64,000 nucleotides of DNA, from the NCBI RefSeq assembly GCF_003428165.1, contig NZ_QLIQ01000007.1, positions 1 to 64,000 of the forward strand, given 5' to 3'. Both the position numbers and the translations under genes were made by a program. Source of the DNA: Cysteiniphilum litorale (GTDB taxonomy: Bacteria; Pseudomonadota; Gammaproteobacteria; Francisellales; Francisellaceae). Shown here in pieces: positions 37,604-47,634 of the stretch (position 1 is its first letter; each line of letters begins with the position of its first letter). The notes beneath the pieces are model-generated. The model made no database searches and was not told where the DNA came from. It saw nothing but the letters and a program-made list of their open reading frames with translations.

Positions 37604-38569
37604 TTAGCTTTTTTTAATAACAGAAGTTTCACCTGAAGCAAATACGCGCTCACTATTTCCAACTTTAAGCTTCAATTGACCTAATGCATTGACACCATTA
37701 GCAACACCGGTAATCACTTCTTTATTTAAAATATTCAAACCAATGGTTTTGCCTTTTAAGTAATCATACTTATCATAATCTTCAATAAAGATACTAAAAT
37801 CCTTGTTTTCAAATCGTTGTAAGCTCGGTATTAACTCATTACTGAGGCTAATAGCTAATTCATTTCGATCAATATAATGATTTAATTCACTTGTCAATGA
37901 TGTCCAGTCTTGTGTAATATCACCGCGTTGCTGCATATTAACATTAATACCAATACCAATCACGATCTGGCTTTGCGCATTGGATTCGGCTTTAACTTCA
38001 ATCAAAATACCTGAAAGTTTTTTGGCATTGATATAAATATCATTTGGCCACTTGATTTTAATATCTAATGTTGGGTATTTGTTCACTAAAGCTTTTGCAA
38101 CACTCACTGCCACTGCCAAACTCAAACCTGATAGCTCACTTAATTCTTTTTGTAAGCTTACCTTCAGTGAGTAATATAGATTCTCAGCAAAAGGTGAGCA
38201 CCACACACGATCAAAACGACCTTTTCCTTGGCGCTGCTCTTCTGCGATACAAATATGATACTTACTTTTAAGCGCTGAATTCTGCAAGTAAGTATTGGTT
38301 GAATCAACAGTTGTTAAGCATTCAAGCGCTACGTTTGTCACCTCAACAGCTGCTAAAATCTTTGCTTGATCAAGCATAATAAGCGGTGATTGTAACTTAT
38401 ATCCATGAACACGATGCGACTCAATCGCTATATGATAATCATTTTGCAGTTTTTGAATCGCTTTCCATACCGCGGCGCGTGTAATTCCAAGCGCATTACC
38501 GATGGTCGTGCCATCAATATAAGTCTCATGGCTTAACTGCTTTAAAATCTCTAACGTTGTTGTATTCAA
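37604..38569 (-). CDS. birA: Biotin-[acetyl-CoA-carboxylase] ligase / biotin operon repressor
   Basis: 321 residues. Attaches biotin to carboxylase carriers and, in its N-terminal helix-turn-helix (GTTIGNALGITRAAVWKAIQKLQ, 21-43), likely represses biotin genes. The ligase core shows AEEQRQGKGRFDRVWCSPF (the biotin loop, usually GRGRRGR), IKWPNDIYINAKKLSGILIE and IGIGINVNM. The start is a TTG at 38569 with GGAG nine bases upstream; no ATG is available before the HTH, which confirms a rare start codon. It abuts the 3' end of ylqF. Confidence 0.95.
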   Translation of the reverse strand: MNTTTLEILKQLSHETYIDGTTIGNALGITRAAVWKAIQKLQNDYHIAIESHRVHGYKLQSPLIMLDQAKILAAVEVTNVALECLTTVDSTNTYLQNSALKSKYHICIAEEQRQGKGRFDRVWCSPFAENLYYSLKVSLQKELSELSGLSLAVAVSVAKALVNKYPTLDIKIKWPNDIYINAKKLSGILIEVKAESNAQSQIVIGIGINVNMQQRGDITQDWTSLTSELNHYIDRNELAISLSNELIPSLQRFENKDFSIFIEDYDKYDYLKGKTIGLNILNKEVITGVANGVNALGQLKLKVGNSERVFASGETSVIKKS

Positions 38570-38633
38570 CTATGATTACTCCATTGTGCAACTGTGTCTT
38601 TTATTGACACATTCAGCAATATTGACAGTAAGA

Positions 38634-38661
38634 AAATAAAAACATGCCCCAAAGAGCATGT
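38634..38661 (-). terminator. Rho-independent terminator of aceE-aceF-lpdA
   Basis: On the minus strand ACATGC and GCATGT pair around an eight-base loop, followed by TTTTTATTTT. It lies about 50 bases past the lpdA stop. Confidence 0.7.
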
Positions 38662-38709
38662 CTTGATATGATATTAAAAATTTAAAAGGTAATGTTGTCG
38701 TAATTAGAT

Positions 38710-40128
38710 TTACTTCTTCTTAGGCGCATAAATATCAGTTGCTGTACCCTCATAAACCTCTGTCGCCATCATCAATGTTTCAGTAAGGGTTGGGTGTGGG
38801 TGGATTGTTAATGAGATATCTTCAGCATCACAGCCCATCTCAATGGCTAATGCCGCTTCAGCAATTAACTCACCAGCGTTTGGACCAACAATGCCAGCAC
38901 CGATGATGACATGGTTCTCATCATACAGGACTTTAGTCATGCCTTCATTGCGCCCAATACTAAGGGACCTGCCGCTAGCTGCCCATGGGAATACACCCTT
39001 GTCATATTTGATACCTTTCTCTTTGGCTTCTTTTTCAGTTACACCAACCCATGCTACTTCAGGATCAGTATAAGCGACTGCTGGAATGCATTTTGGTTCA
39101 AAGTAATGCTTCATACCACAAATCACTTCAGCAGCAATACGCCCCTCAGGCACTGCTTTGTGTGCTAGCATTGGTTGACCGACCACGTCCCCTATCGCAT
39201 AAATATGTGGCACGTTTGTTTTTAACTGATTATTAACAGCAATAAAACCACGCTCATCAACGTTAACCCCCGCTTTCTCAGCATCGATTAACTTACCATT
39301 TGGTGTACGTCCAACTGCCAATAAAATGCGATCAAAACGCTCACCGTTAGCAGCTTTTTTACCTTCCATTGAAACATAAAGACCATCTTTTTTCGCTTCA
39401 ACTTTCGTCACTTTAGTCTCTAAGCGAATATCATAACGCTTAGACATCATTTTCTCATAAGGCTTAACGATATCTTTATCAGCAGCACCCATCAATTGAT
39501 CCATAAACTCAACAACGGTAATCTCAGTACCTAATTCGCTATAGACTTGCGCCATCTCAAGACCGATGATACCACCGCCAATAACAAGCATCTTCTTCGG
39601 CACTTCTTTCATTTCAAGTGCACCTGTTGAATCAATAATACGTGGATCTTCTGGAATAAATGGTAATTTAATTGAGCTAGAACCCACCGCAATAATCGCA
39701 TTTTCAAAAGCAATTTTCTTAACGCCATCTTTTGTTTCAACCGCGATTTCATTAGCACCTGTAAACTTACCATAGCCTTGAACGATTTCAACTTTACGTT
39801 GCTTTGCTAAGCCCTTTAAGCCACCTGTTAACTGACCAACAATCTTATCTTTATAACCTAAAATTTTATCTTTATTGAAAGTTAAGTTATCAAAACTAAT
39901 CAAACCGTCTTTTTCTAAGTGACGCGCTTCATTAATGACTTTAGCGACATGCAACAACGCTTTTGATGGGATACATCCAACATTCAAGCACACACCACCA
40001 ATTGAGTCATAACGCTCAACAAGGACAACTTTCTTACCTAAATCTGCCGCACGAAATGCTGCACTATAACCGCCAGGTCCACTACCTAAGACAACGACTT
40101 CTGTTTTAATATTGTTTACATCACTCAT
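38710..40128 (-). CDS. lpdA: Dihydrolipoyl dehydrogenase
   Basis: 472-residue FAD enzyme (E3) of pyruvate dehydrogenase, probably shared with 2-oxoglutarate dehydrogenase and the glycine cleavage system. FAD site VVVLGSGPGGYSAA (11-24), redox disulfide GGVCLNVGCIPSK (Cys47, Cys52), NAD site GGGIIGLEMAQVYSELG and the C-terminal HPHPTLTE with the catalytic His-Glu pair. Last gene of the aceE-aceF-lpdA operon; 15-base gap to aceF. Confidence 0.98.
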   Translation of the reverse strand: MSDVNNIKTEVVVLGSGPGGYSAAFRAADLGKKVVLVERYDSIGGVCLNVGCIPSKALLHVAKVINEARHLEKDGLISFDNLTFNKDKILGYKDKIVGQLTGGLKGLAKQRKVEIVQGYGKFTGANEIAVETKDGVKKIAFENAIIAVGSSSIKLPFIPEDPRIIDSTGALEMKEVPKKMLVIGGGIIGLEMAQVYSELGTEITVVEFMDQLMGAADKDIVKPYEKMMSKRYDIRLETKVTKVEAKKDGLYVSMEGKKAANGERFDRILLAVGRTPNGKLIDAEKAGVNVDERGFIAVNNQLKTNVPHIYAIGDVVGQPMLAHKAVPEGRIAAEVICGMKHYFEPKCIPAVAYTDPEVAWVGVTEKEAKEKGIKYDKGVFPWAASGRSLSIGRNEGMTKVLYDENHVIIGAGIVGPNAGELIAEAALAIEMGCDAEDISLTIHPHPTLTETLMMATEVYEGTATDIYAPKKK

Positions 40129-40143
40129 TTTTTTACCCTTTGT

Positions 40144-41724
40144 TTATAAAAGTATTTCTCTTAAATCTGCCAAAATTGCACAGTAACGCGTTAAGAACTG
40201 TGCCGCTAACGCGCCATCAATCACTCGATGATCAGTTGATAATGACAATGGCAACATCGTTCTTGGCGCAAACTCTTTACCATTCCACACTGGTTTAATG
40301 GCAGCCTTTGACACACCCATAATTGCCACTTCAGGCATATTAATAATTGGTGTAAATGCTGTTGTACCCAAAACACCCAAGCTTGAAATCGTAAAGGTTG
40401 CACCTTGCATATCATCAGGCTTTAACTTACCATCACGCCCTTTTTTGACCAGATCCATAATCTCGCGTGAAATCTCAAAGATCCCTTTTTGATCGGCATC
40501 TTTAATCACTGGCACAACCAAACCTTTTGGTGTATCTGCGGCAAAGCCGATATTAAAGTATTTCTTAAGGATTAAATTCTCACCATCATTGGATAATGAG
40601 CTATTAAAACGCGGGTATTCTTTTAACGCCACAGCTGCGGCTTTGATCAAGAATGATAAAGGTGTTACCTTAACCCCTGCTTTTTCAGCGGCTGGCTTCT
40701 TGGCATTTCTAAAGGCTTCAAGATCAGTAATATCTGCATCATCATAGAAAGTCACATGCGGGATCTTAACCCAGTTACGCGCTAAGTTCTTAGCACTTAA
40801 TTTATTAATGCGTGACAAAGCTTCAACTTCAATCTCACCAAATTTGGCAAAATCAATCTGTGGATCAGGTAAAAGATCTAAACCACCACCGCTTAATACA
40901 TTGCCTGATTGGACGGCTTGCACAGCTTTTTTGATATAATTCTCACAGTCTTCTTTGGTAATGCGTCCTTTGCGACCTGTTGCCACAACGCGTGCCAGCT
41001 CCACACCTAAGATACGCGCTAAACGACGTACAGCAGGAGATGCATGTGCATTGGTATTATGCACATCTGTTGTTTCAACTGCAGCAGTTGACTGAGCTTG
41101 AGCCGCTGGAGCAGCAGCTATCACTGCTTCTTTGGTTTCTAATTGTTTTGGCGCAGGTGCCACAGTTGCCGCACCTGTCACTTCAAGGGTTAGCACCAAA
41201 TCGCCTTGTGATACTTTATCACCGACCTTGATTTTGACATCAACGACTTTACCTGATTCAGGTGCTGGAATTTCCATTGATGCTTTATCAGTTTCAAGTG
41301 TTGCTAATGAATCTTCAGCATTGATCTCGTCCCCCGGCTTGACGTTAATCTCAATAACATCAACCCCTTTATAGTCACCGATATCAGGAACAGTCACATC
41401 AATCACTTGTGTACTTTGCGCTTGTGATGGTGCAACTTCTGCCGCTACGGGCTCTACTGATTGAGATGGCGCAGATGAAGCAATTGCATCAGTTTCGACC
41501 GATAGAACTAATGAGCCCTCTGAAACTTTATCGCCCACTTTGACATTAATCTCTTTAACAACACCTGCAAAGGGAGCTGGAACTTCCATTGACGCTTTGT
41601 CTGTTTCTAGGGTAACTAATGAGTCTTCTGCCTCAATTACATCACCCACTTTGACATTCACCTCAATTACATCAACATCTTTATAGTCACCGATATCTGG
41701 TACTGTGACTTTTTGTACTGCCAT
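40144..41724 (-). CDS. aceF: Dihydrolipoyllysine acetyltransferase (E2 of pyruvate dehydrogenase)
   Basis: 526 residues. Two lipoyl domains with DKASMEVPAP (Lys43) and DKASMEIPAP (Lys147), each followed by an Ala/Pro/Gln-rich linker, then a peripheral-subunit-binding domain (about 228-266, SPAVRRLARILGVEL) and a catalytic acetyltransferase domain with STDHRVIDGA (His499, Asp503). It transfers the acetyl group to CoA and forms the complex core. E. coli has three lipoyl domains, here two, so a shorter version. GAGGAAAATTGC precedes the ATG. Confidence 0.98.
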   Translation of the reverse strand: MAVQKVTVPDIGDYKDVDVIEVNVKVGDVIEAEDSLVTLETDKASMEVPAPFAGVVKEINVKVGDKVSEGSLVLSVETDAIASSAPSQSVEPVAAEVAPSQAQSTQVIDVTVPDIGDYKGVDVIEINVKPGDEINAEDSLATLETDKASMEIPAPESGKVVDVKIKVGDKVSQGDLVLTLEVTGAATVAPAPKQLETKEAVIAAAPAAQAQSTAAVETTDVHNTNAHASPAVRRLARILGVELARVVATGRKGRITKEDCENYIKKAVQAVQSGNVLSGGGLDLLPDPQIDFAKFGEIEVEALSRINKLSAKNLARNWVKIPHVTFYDDADITDLEAFRNAKKPAAEKAGVKVTPLSFLIKAAAVALKEYPRFNSSLSNDGENLILKKYFNIGFAADTPKGLVVPVIKDADQKGIFEISREIMDLVKKGRDGKLKPDDMQGATFTISSLGVLGTTAFTPIINMPEVAIMGVSKAAIKPVWNGKEFAPRTMLPLSLSTDHRVIDGALAAQFLTRYCAILADLREILL

Positions 41725-41783
41725 GCAATTTTCCTCTTGTTTTTATTTTTTTAATTTTTTTAATTTAGTTTTAAAACGCCCGA

Positions 41784-44465
41784 TTAGTGACTTAGTGGAT
41801 CAAGACGTTCAGGATCAATATTGTATTTCTTAATCGCGTCTTTAACCACTTTAGCAGTCACAGCACCTTCGCGTAACAAGCCAGTTAACGCAGCAATAAC
41901 TACATGATAACGATCTACTTCAAAGAAGCTTCTTAAGTTCTCACGCGAATCAGAGCGACCAAAGCCATCCGTACCTAAGGTAATATAATTTGTAGGCATA
42001 AACTCACGTAACTGCTCAGTGTAAAGCTTGATATAATCCGTTGACGCAATCACAGGTCCTGTATGACCTTTTAAACATTTCTCAATATGCGTCTGTTGTG
42101 CTTTTTTATCAGGGTGAAGCATATTCCAGCGCGCTACTTTACGACTATCGCGATAAAGCTCATTCGCTGAGGTCATACTCCAAACATCACTGGTGACACC
42201 AAAGTCTTTCTCTAATAACTCAGCAGCGGCTTCAACTTCACGCAAAATAGTGCCTGAGCCCATTAACTGTACATGCTTTTTCGCATCGGCTTTTTTGGCA
42301 CCTTTTAACAAATATAAGCCTTTGATAATGCCTTCTTCAGAGCCTTCAGGCATCGCACCATGCACATAGTTCTCATTCATTACCGTGACATAGTAGAAAA
42401 CTTGCTCGCCTTCAACATACATGCGACGCATACCATCCCAAAGGATCACAGCAAGCTCATATGCATACGTTGGATCATAAGAGATACATGATGGAATAAG
42501 ACTAGCTTGAATATGACTATGCCCATCTTCATGTTGAAGCCCTTCACCATTAAGTGTAGTGCGTCCTGCAGTGCCTCCTAATAAGAAGCCTTTAGCATGT
42601 GAATCACCTGCCAACCACGCAAGGTCACCAATTCTCTGGAAACCAAACATAGAATAATAAATATAAAATGGAATCATTGGCACACGATGAGCACTATACG
42701 AAGTCGCTGCCGCTAACCATGAGCAAAATCCGCCAGCTTCATTGATACCATCTTGGATGATCTGTCCATCCGTTGATTCCTTGTAATACATCACTTGCGC
42801 TTTATCTTCTGGCACATATTGCTGACCGCGATGATTATAAATACCTAGTTGACGGAACAAGCCTTCCATACCAAACGTACGTGATTCATCTACTGTCACT
42901 GGCACCAAACGATCTTTTAGCTCTTTATGACGGGTTAGATTAACAAACATACGTACAAATGCCGTTGTCGTTGAGAACTCACGATCACCACTTGCCTCTA
43001 AGAATAGCTGACCAAAATCCTGATAACTTGGAATCGGTAAAGCGGTGTTATTCTCAAAACGTGCAGGCGCGTAACCATCTAATGCTTTACGTTGCGCATG
43101 TAAATAAGCATGTTCTTTAGAGCCTTCTTGGAATTTGACAAATTCCATATTCTCAACTTGCTCATCCGTTGCCGGCACATCGAATCGATCACGAATATAT
43201 TTTAGCGCTGCGGTATCAAGCTTTTTAACATTGTGCGCAATGTTCTTAGACTCACCCCACTCACCTAAACCATAGCCTTTAATCGTCATTGGTAAAATAA
43301 CCGTTGGCTTACCTGTTGTATTATTAACAGCGCGTTGATAAGCAGCATATACCTTAATCGGGTCATGACCACCACGCATTAAGTTTTGTACATCTTCATC
43401 AGTGTAACCTTTGCCCATTTCCTCTAGCTCTGGATCGCCACCGAAAATTGTTTGGCGCAAATCTTGTCCGCCATGCGAACGTGCAAACTGCATCTGACCA
43501 TCATTCATCTGTGCTAAGCGTTGTTGTAATTTGCCATTGGTATCTTTGGCGAATAATGGCTCCCAATTACTACCCCATAGTACTTTAATAACATTCCAAC
43601 CGGCACCTGTGAAGATCTGAGCAAATTCCTCAACGATCTTGCCATTGCCATCAACAAGACCATCTAGACGTTGCAGATTACAATTAATCACGAAAATCAG
43701 ATTGTCCAAGCCTTCACGTGCCGCACGATTAATGGCTCCTAATGACTCAGGTTCATCCATCTCACCATCACCGCAAAACGCCCATACACGGCGATTGCTG
43801 GTCTCAGCTAATTTACGTGCTTCTAGATACTTCATAAAGCGTGCTTGATAAATCGCTTGCAATGGACCAAGCCCCATCGAAACCGTTGGGAACTGCCAAT
43901 AGGTTGGCTGTAAATATGGATGAGGGTAAGATGATAAGCCTTTATCTCCATTAAATGCTTGTTGGCGGAAGTTCTTTAACTGCTCTTCAGTTAAACGCCC
44001 TTCAAGATAAGAACGCGCATAAATCACAGGCGTTGTGTGTCCTTGATAAAAAACCAAGTCCCCTGCTTTTGTTTCACTTGGTGCATGGAAGAAGTGGTTA
44101 AACCCGACTTCATAAAGCGTCATAATTGAAGCACCCGAGCCGATGTGTCCACCCAATGTGCCATCTTTTTTATTGGCCTTGGCAACCATAACCGCCGCAT
44201 TCCAGCGATTAAGATTCTCAATCTTTTTCTCAACTTCCAAATCCCCTGGATAACCAGGCTGATCAGCGACTTTAATCGTATTCATAAACGAAATACTTTT
44301 AGCAGGCGCATACGCACTATCAATACCAATTTCGCCAGCGCGATCCAATAAACGATTTACCAAAAAACTAGCACGTTCGGCACCTTCACGTGTCACGACA
44401 TCTTCTAATGCTTCTAGCCACTCTTGCGTTTCGGTTGTATCAATATCATGAAACCTTTCAGACAT
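41784..44465 (-). CDS. aceE: Pyruvate dehydrogenase E1 component
   Basis: 893 residues, the homodimeric gammaproteobacterial type. Decarboxylates pyruvate with thiamine diphosphate and reductively acetylates the E2 lipoyl groups. The diphosphate motif is GDGEMDEPESLGAINRAARE near 230-250 with NCNLQRLDGLVDGNGK after it, and GGHIGSGASIMTLYEVGFNHFF lies in the N-terminal half. GGAGGCAAC sits right before the ATG. First gene of the operon; a TATAAT lies about 85 bases upstream. Confidence 0.98.
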   Translation of the reverse strand: MSERFHDIDTTETQEWLEALEDVVTREGAERASFLVNRLLDRAGEIGIDSAYAPAKSISFMNTIKVADQPGYPGDLEVEKKIENLNRWNAAVMVAKANKKDGTLGGHIGSGASIMTLYEVGFNHFFHAPSETKAGDLVFYQGHTTPVIYARSYLEGRLTEEQLKNFRQQAFNGDKGLSSYPHPYLQPTYWQFPTVSMGLGPLQAIYQARFMKYLEARKLAETSNRRVWAFCGDGEMDEPESLGAINRAAREGLDNLIFVINCNLQRLDGLVDGNGKIVEEFAQIFTGAGWNVIKVLWGSNWEPLFAKDTNGKLQQRLAQMNDGQMQFARSHGGQDLRQTIFGGDPELEEMGKGYTDEDVQNLMRGGHDPIKVYAAYQRAVNNTTGKPTVILPMTIKGYGLGEWGESKNIAHNVKKLDTAALKYIRDRFDVPATDEQVENMEFVKFQEGSKEHAYLHAQRKALDGYAPARFENNTALPIPSYQDFGQLFLEASGDREFSTTTAFVRMFVNLTRHKELKDRLVPVTVDESRTFGMEGLFRQLGIYNHRGQQYVPEDKAQVMYYKESTDGQIIQDGINEAGGFCSWLAAATSYSAHRVPMIPFYIYYSMFGFQRIGDLAWLAGDSHAKGFLLGGTAGRTTLNGEGLQHEDGHSHIQASLIPSCISYDPTYAYELAVILWDGMRRMYVEGEQVFYYVTVMNENYVHGAMPEGSEEGIIKGLYLLKGAKKADAKKHVQLMGSGTILREVEAAAELLEKDFGVTSDVWSMTSANELYRDSRKVARWNMLHPDKKAQQTHIEKCLKGHTGPVIASTDYIKLYTEQLREFMPTNYITLGTDGFGRSDSRENLRSFFEVDRYHVVIAALTGLLREGAVTAKVVKDAIKKYNIDPERLDPLSH

Positions 44466-44547
44466 GTTGCCTCCATAGACAGTTAAAACTTAAAAAGCTC
44501 AAAAAGCTTAAAAAAACAATTAAAGCTAAGTATTAAAAACGGCGACA

Positions 44548-44553
44548 ATTATA
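44548..44553 (-). promoter_or_regulatory. Possible -10 box for the aceE operon
   Basis: A perfect TATAAT on the minus strand, 83 bases before the aceE ATG, in a region with no other gene. A matching -35 box at standard spacing is not evident, so confidence is low. Confidence 0.3.
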
Positions 44554-44627
44554 AACCTAAGATACCTGAAAATATAGGCGAATTAGCATTTTAGCGGAAA
44601 AGCTTGGAAGCTTTGATTAGAATGCAA

Positions 44628-44979
44628 TCACAAAGTAATATCTTTTGTTCTAACTTCTTTGAAAAAAAGCGCAATGATAAAGGATAGCAACATTAAAACA
44701 GGGATTAAAATCATCATATATTGATAGGCTTGATGAAGACCATGCGAGCCCTTAAAGAGCTGTAACAAAAAGCCAGACAATGGCTGAAATACCGCGCCAC
44801 TTAATGGTAAAAACAGATTAATAAACGCAATGCCAACACCTAATTGCTTATCATGAACATGCCCTTTAATCATCGAGAAATTAAGCACATGTGCACTTTG
44901 CATTGCACCAAATAAAAAGCCCGATTGCGGTTAGTTTTTTGATGGTGTTATTTGCGGTATCAGAATGATTAGAATGCAC
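44628..44979 (-). pseudogene. Remnant of an MFS transporter gene: N-terminus fused out of frame to C-terminus
   Basis: GTG 44979, with GGGGG five bases upstream, opens HSNHSDTANNTIKKLTAIGLFIW, a normal MFS transporter start. That frame ends at TAA after ~33 codons. A second frame from about 44930 reads SGFLFGAMQSAHVLNFSMIKGH and continues through two or three helices to a TGA at 44628, like the last ~100 residues of the same kind of transporter (VGIAFINLFLPLSGAVFQPL). Both frames share the bases TCGGGCTTTTTATTTGG at the switch point, so the ~300 central residues were most likely lost through short direct repeats. The product is surely non-functional as a transporter. Confidence 0.75.
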
Positions 44980-45005
44980 ATTACCCCCTTTCTAACTTCT
45001 AAATC

Positions 45006-46394
45006 TTAAATAATAAAATGATATACTTTCGTGAAATCACCCATATTTACAATCCATAGTAATGTTGTTTTATTCGACTTAATGTCAATCGGTGTCTTTT
45101 TTAATGCAATATCTAGCGTATATTTTCCTGGCGTATATTGCTGCTCAAATAGTTGAATATTATTAGGTAGTAGCAACCAGCTGCGCTCATCGGCTTGCGC
45201 GGTCATAAAACTATATATGGAACCTGCTAACAAGCCCCAACCACCGGCTTGGTTACTCGCTTCATAAGTTGCTAGTGATTTTACGACCAAACGAATCACT
45301 TCACGGGTAATAATCGCAGGATACTCTTCAGTTAATGACTTCATTGCCATTTGCGTGGTATTTACCAACAATGAAGTCTGCCCTTTATCGATGATTTTTT
45401 TATCTTGTGTGATATATAAATCTTTTGCAGGCAACAAAGTATACTTTGATGGATAGTAGGCTACTGCAACCTCTTGCAAACCAAGTTTCCCTAAAAAAAG
45501 TGGCAGTTTAAATGCCTCTCTTGGAGTGACAAAACCTTGCTCATAAAGCACAACCAAACGCCCTTTACCAGATTCATAGGCGTTACCGCCATTAAAGCCG
45601 CGTTCAATCTCTTTATAAGTCCTCAAGACATAAGGATTATCAGGCAAAAGCCTTTTGGCATCTTTGATCGAGACAAAGGCATTATTGTAATTATCATCAA
45701 ATGCTTGATATAAAATACTTGCCAGATAATAGCCAAAGCCATTTTCATAGGCATTACTGGCATCTTTGACCGCACTAAACATCTGATTGATTTCAGTCGA
45801 TTTGTTAAGCCCTAGCTTATTTTGATCGACCTCAGCTTTGCTCGTATCTTTTTGATATTTACTTTGCAAGTCTCCTGCCATTAATTTTTGCTGATACGTC
45901 CAATATTGTGCATTACTTAATTGACGAATAGCCACAAGCGCACCACTTAGGTCATTTTCAGATAAGTAATTCAATGCCTGGTACGGATATAAAAATGTCA
46001 TTGCATAATCAGGGGTTGAAAATGGTAGCTCACGATCATTGGTGAGCACCGCACCCATATTCTCTAGCATTTTAGATACTTGAACTTTCGCTGCCATTTT
46101 ACTCGTTGCCACGGTTTGAATGACTGCTTGATAATCTTTCTTAGACTCGGCGACATTACCATTTAGTTGCGCTAAACGCGCCTGCTCTAATAAATATAAG
46201 TTATCAGTTGTCGGCTTATCACCAAATTCATCAATAAATGCCTTTTGTGCTTCCGATATATTACCACTTGCCGCATCTGCCTTTACTTGCTTCATTTTAT
46301 TGGGATAGGACGCTGAAAAAGTCGCGCACCCTGATAACATTAACGTGCTAACACAGAATAGACTTAACCCGCTATTTTTAATTATTTTTGCCAT
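45006..46394 (-). CDS. COG3014-like outer membrane lipoprotein
   Basis: 462 residues with a lipoprotein signal: LSGC at 20-23, giving mature Cys23 followed by Ala, typical of outer-membrane sorting. The chain is helical and TPR-like in the first 150 residues (GNISEAQKAFIDEFGDK, ARLAQLNGNVAESKKDYQAV) and later contains GNAYESGKGRLVVLYEQGFVTPREAF, a feature of COG3014 proteins. Function is unknown in this family. It is last of a minus-strand run with the CsgG-like, DUF6844-like and LpoB-like genes (18 bases to the CsgG-like gene), so all probably act together at the outer membrane. Confidence 0.65.
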   Translation of the reverse strand: MAKIIKNSGLSLFCVSTLMLSGCATFSASYPNKMKQVKADAASGNISEAQKAFIDEFGDKPTTDNLYLLEQARLAQLNGNVAESKKDYQAVIQTVATSKMAAKVQVSKMLENMGAVLTNDRELPFSTPDYAMTFLYPYQALNYLSENDLSGALVAIRQLSNAQYWTYQQKLMAGDLQSKYQKDTSKAEVDQNKLGLNKSTEINQMFSAVKDASNAYENGFGYYLASILYQAFDDNYNNAFVSIKDAKRLLPDNPYVLRTYKEIERGFNGGNAYESGKGRLVVLYEQGFVTPREAFKLPLFLGKLGLQEVAVAYYPSKYTLLPAKDLYITQDKKIIDKGQTSLLVNTTQMAMKSLTEEYPAIITREVIRLVVKSLATYEASNQAGGWGLLAGSIYSFMTAQADERSWLLLPNNIQLFEQQYTPGKYTLDIALKKTPIDIKSNKTTLLWIVNMGDFTKVYHFII

Positions 46395-46412
46395 TCTCTT
46401 TAACCCAAATCA

Positions 46413-47621
46413 CTACTTTATAGGATAAACCTGTAAACCTCTAACAACCGTATTAGCCTGACCTGAAAGCACTTTTGCTATTGCATATTTTGGTGTCACA
46501 CTCATCACTTCAAGCTCAGCAAGCTTTTTACCTTGTATTGGAATATGCTCCCCTGTACTTGGATCGATTACCGTATCTACTTTTCCGCGCACTTCAAATT
46601 TTTGTCCCACCTGCACGCGATCACCCCCTTGATTAAGATAAATATCACCGCCCTGAACGGTTAATATCGTCAATGGGTAAATTAACCCAATCACTTCATT
46701 AGCAATCTGCTGCCCTGCTTTGTCAAACAAAGACTGTGCGATCGCATTTACCGCTGTGTTTTCTGAGTTTATCTCTTTTGCAACATCCGATGATGGCAAG
46801 TAAACTTTAACACTATCTGACCATTTAATTGCCATCGTTGCCGTTTCAATCACACGATAGTTAATGACCAAACCAACATGCCATGTTTTGAAATCCTCAC
46901 CATAAAATTCTTTTTTGGTTTGATAAAAATCAAAGCTTGCAATATCACCAACTACCATAAAATCAGCACCAATCAACTGCTTAATACGCGCTTTTTCAGC
47001 TGGCTTGGCATGCCCTGATTCCAGCACTGCCATTTCATCCTTATATGCGCCAAAATCTTCAGCACTACGACTGACCACATTAAACTTGCGTGACTGGACA
47101 AACTGGTTTTGCAACGCCTCTTGAATCATTGGCTTTACTTGCTCTAAACCAATTAAGCCATTAATTGATCCAGGCATAAAATGAAAAGGTGTCAAAGCAA
47201 TGGAGTAAAGCTTGAGCTTCTCACGCTCATCAACACTTTGATATTCGCTCATTTTAACAACAACTGTTAGCTGCCATACACCATCAACCTCTTTGCTATC
47301 AATCACATCATAGCCATTGATTAAGCCTTTGGTTGCGGTTTTAATGCTCGATTCATAGCTTTTTGATAGCTTAACATCTGCCTTTAAATCACCATAATCA
47401 CTGGTTTTGGCATTAATATCCGCATCAAAAGTTTTATTAATCGACTGCTCAATTGACGATACATCGACACCATTAACTTGTGATACCGCTTGCACTAAGG
47501 CGCTTTTTAAAGCCTTGTCATAAGTCTTACCAACACCTGTGACATTTTTTGATACTTCCGTCACCTGCGCAAAAAGTACAGCAGGCAACAAAGAAAGTGC
47601 TAATATCGTTTTTTTAATCAT
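46413..47621 (-). CDS. CsgG/LpoB-superfamily secreted protein
   Basis: 402 residues with a signal peptide (MIKKTILALSLLPAVLFAQV), no lipobox. The N-terminal part contains GVGKTYDKALKSALVQAVSQVNGVDVSS, a repeat-like domain seen in flagellar FlgT/curli-associated proteins. The middle is the CsgG-like fold: FVQSRKFNVVSRS, IKQLIGADFMVVGDIASFDF, VINYRVIETATMAIKWSDSVKV. The C-terminus (300-402) has a beta-rich domain with LNQGGDRVQVGQKFEVRG. Such proteins are periplasmic or form outer membrane channels. Fourteen bases upstream is the DUF6844-like gene. Confidence 0.65.
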   Translation of the reverse strand: MIKKTILALSLLPAVLFAQVTEVSKNVTGVGKTYDKALKSALVQAVSQVNGVDVSSIEQSINKTFDADINAKTSDYGDLKADVKLSKSYESSIKTATKGLINGYDVIDSKEVDGVWQLTVVVKMSEYQSVDEREKLKLYSIALTPFHFMPGSINGLIGLEQVKPMIQEALQNQFVQSRKFNVVSRSAEDFGAYKDEMAVLESGHAKPAEKARIKQLIGADFMVVGDIASFDFYQTKKEFYGEDFKTWHVGLVINYRVIETATMAIKWSDSVKVYLPSSDVAKEINSENTAVNAIAQSLFDKAGQQIANEVIGLIYPLTILTVQGGDIYLNQGGDRVQVGQKFEVRGKVDTVIDPSTGEHIPIQGKKLAELEVMSVTPKYAIAKVLSGQANTVVRGLQVYPIK

Positions 47622-47634
47622 TATCGATTCTCAC

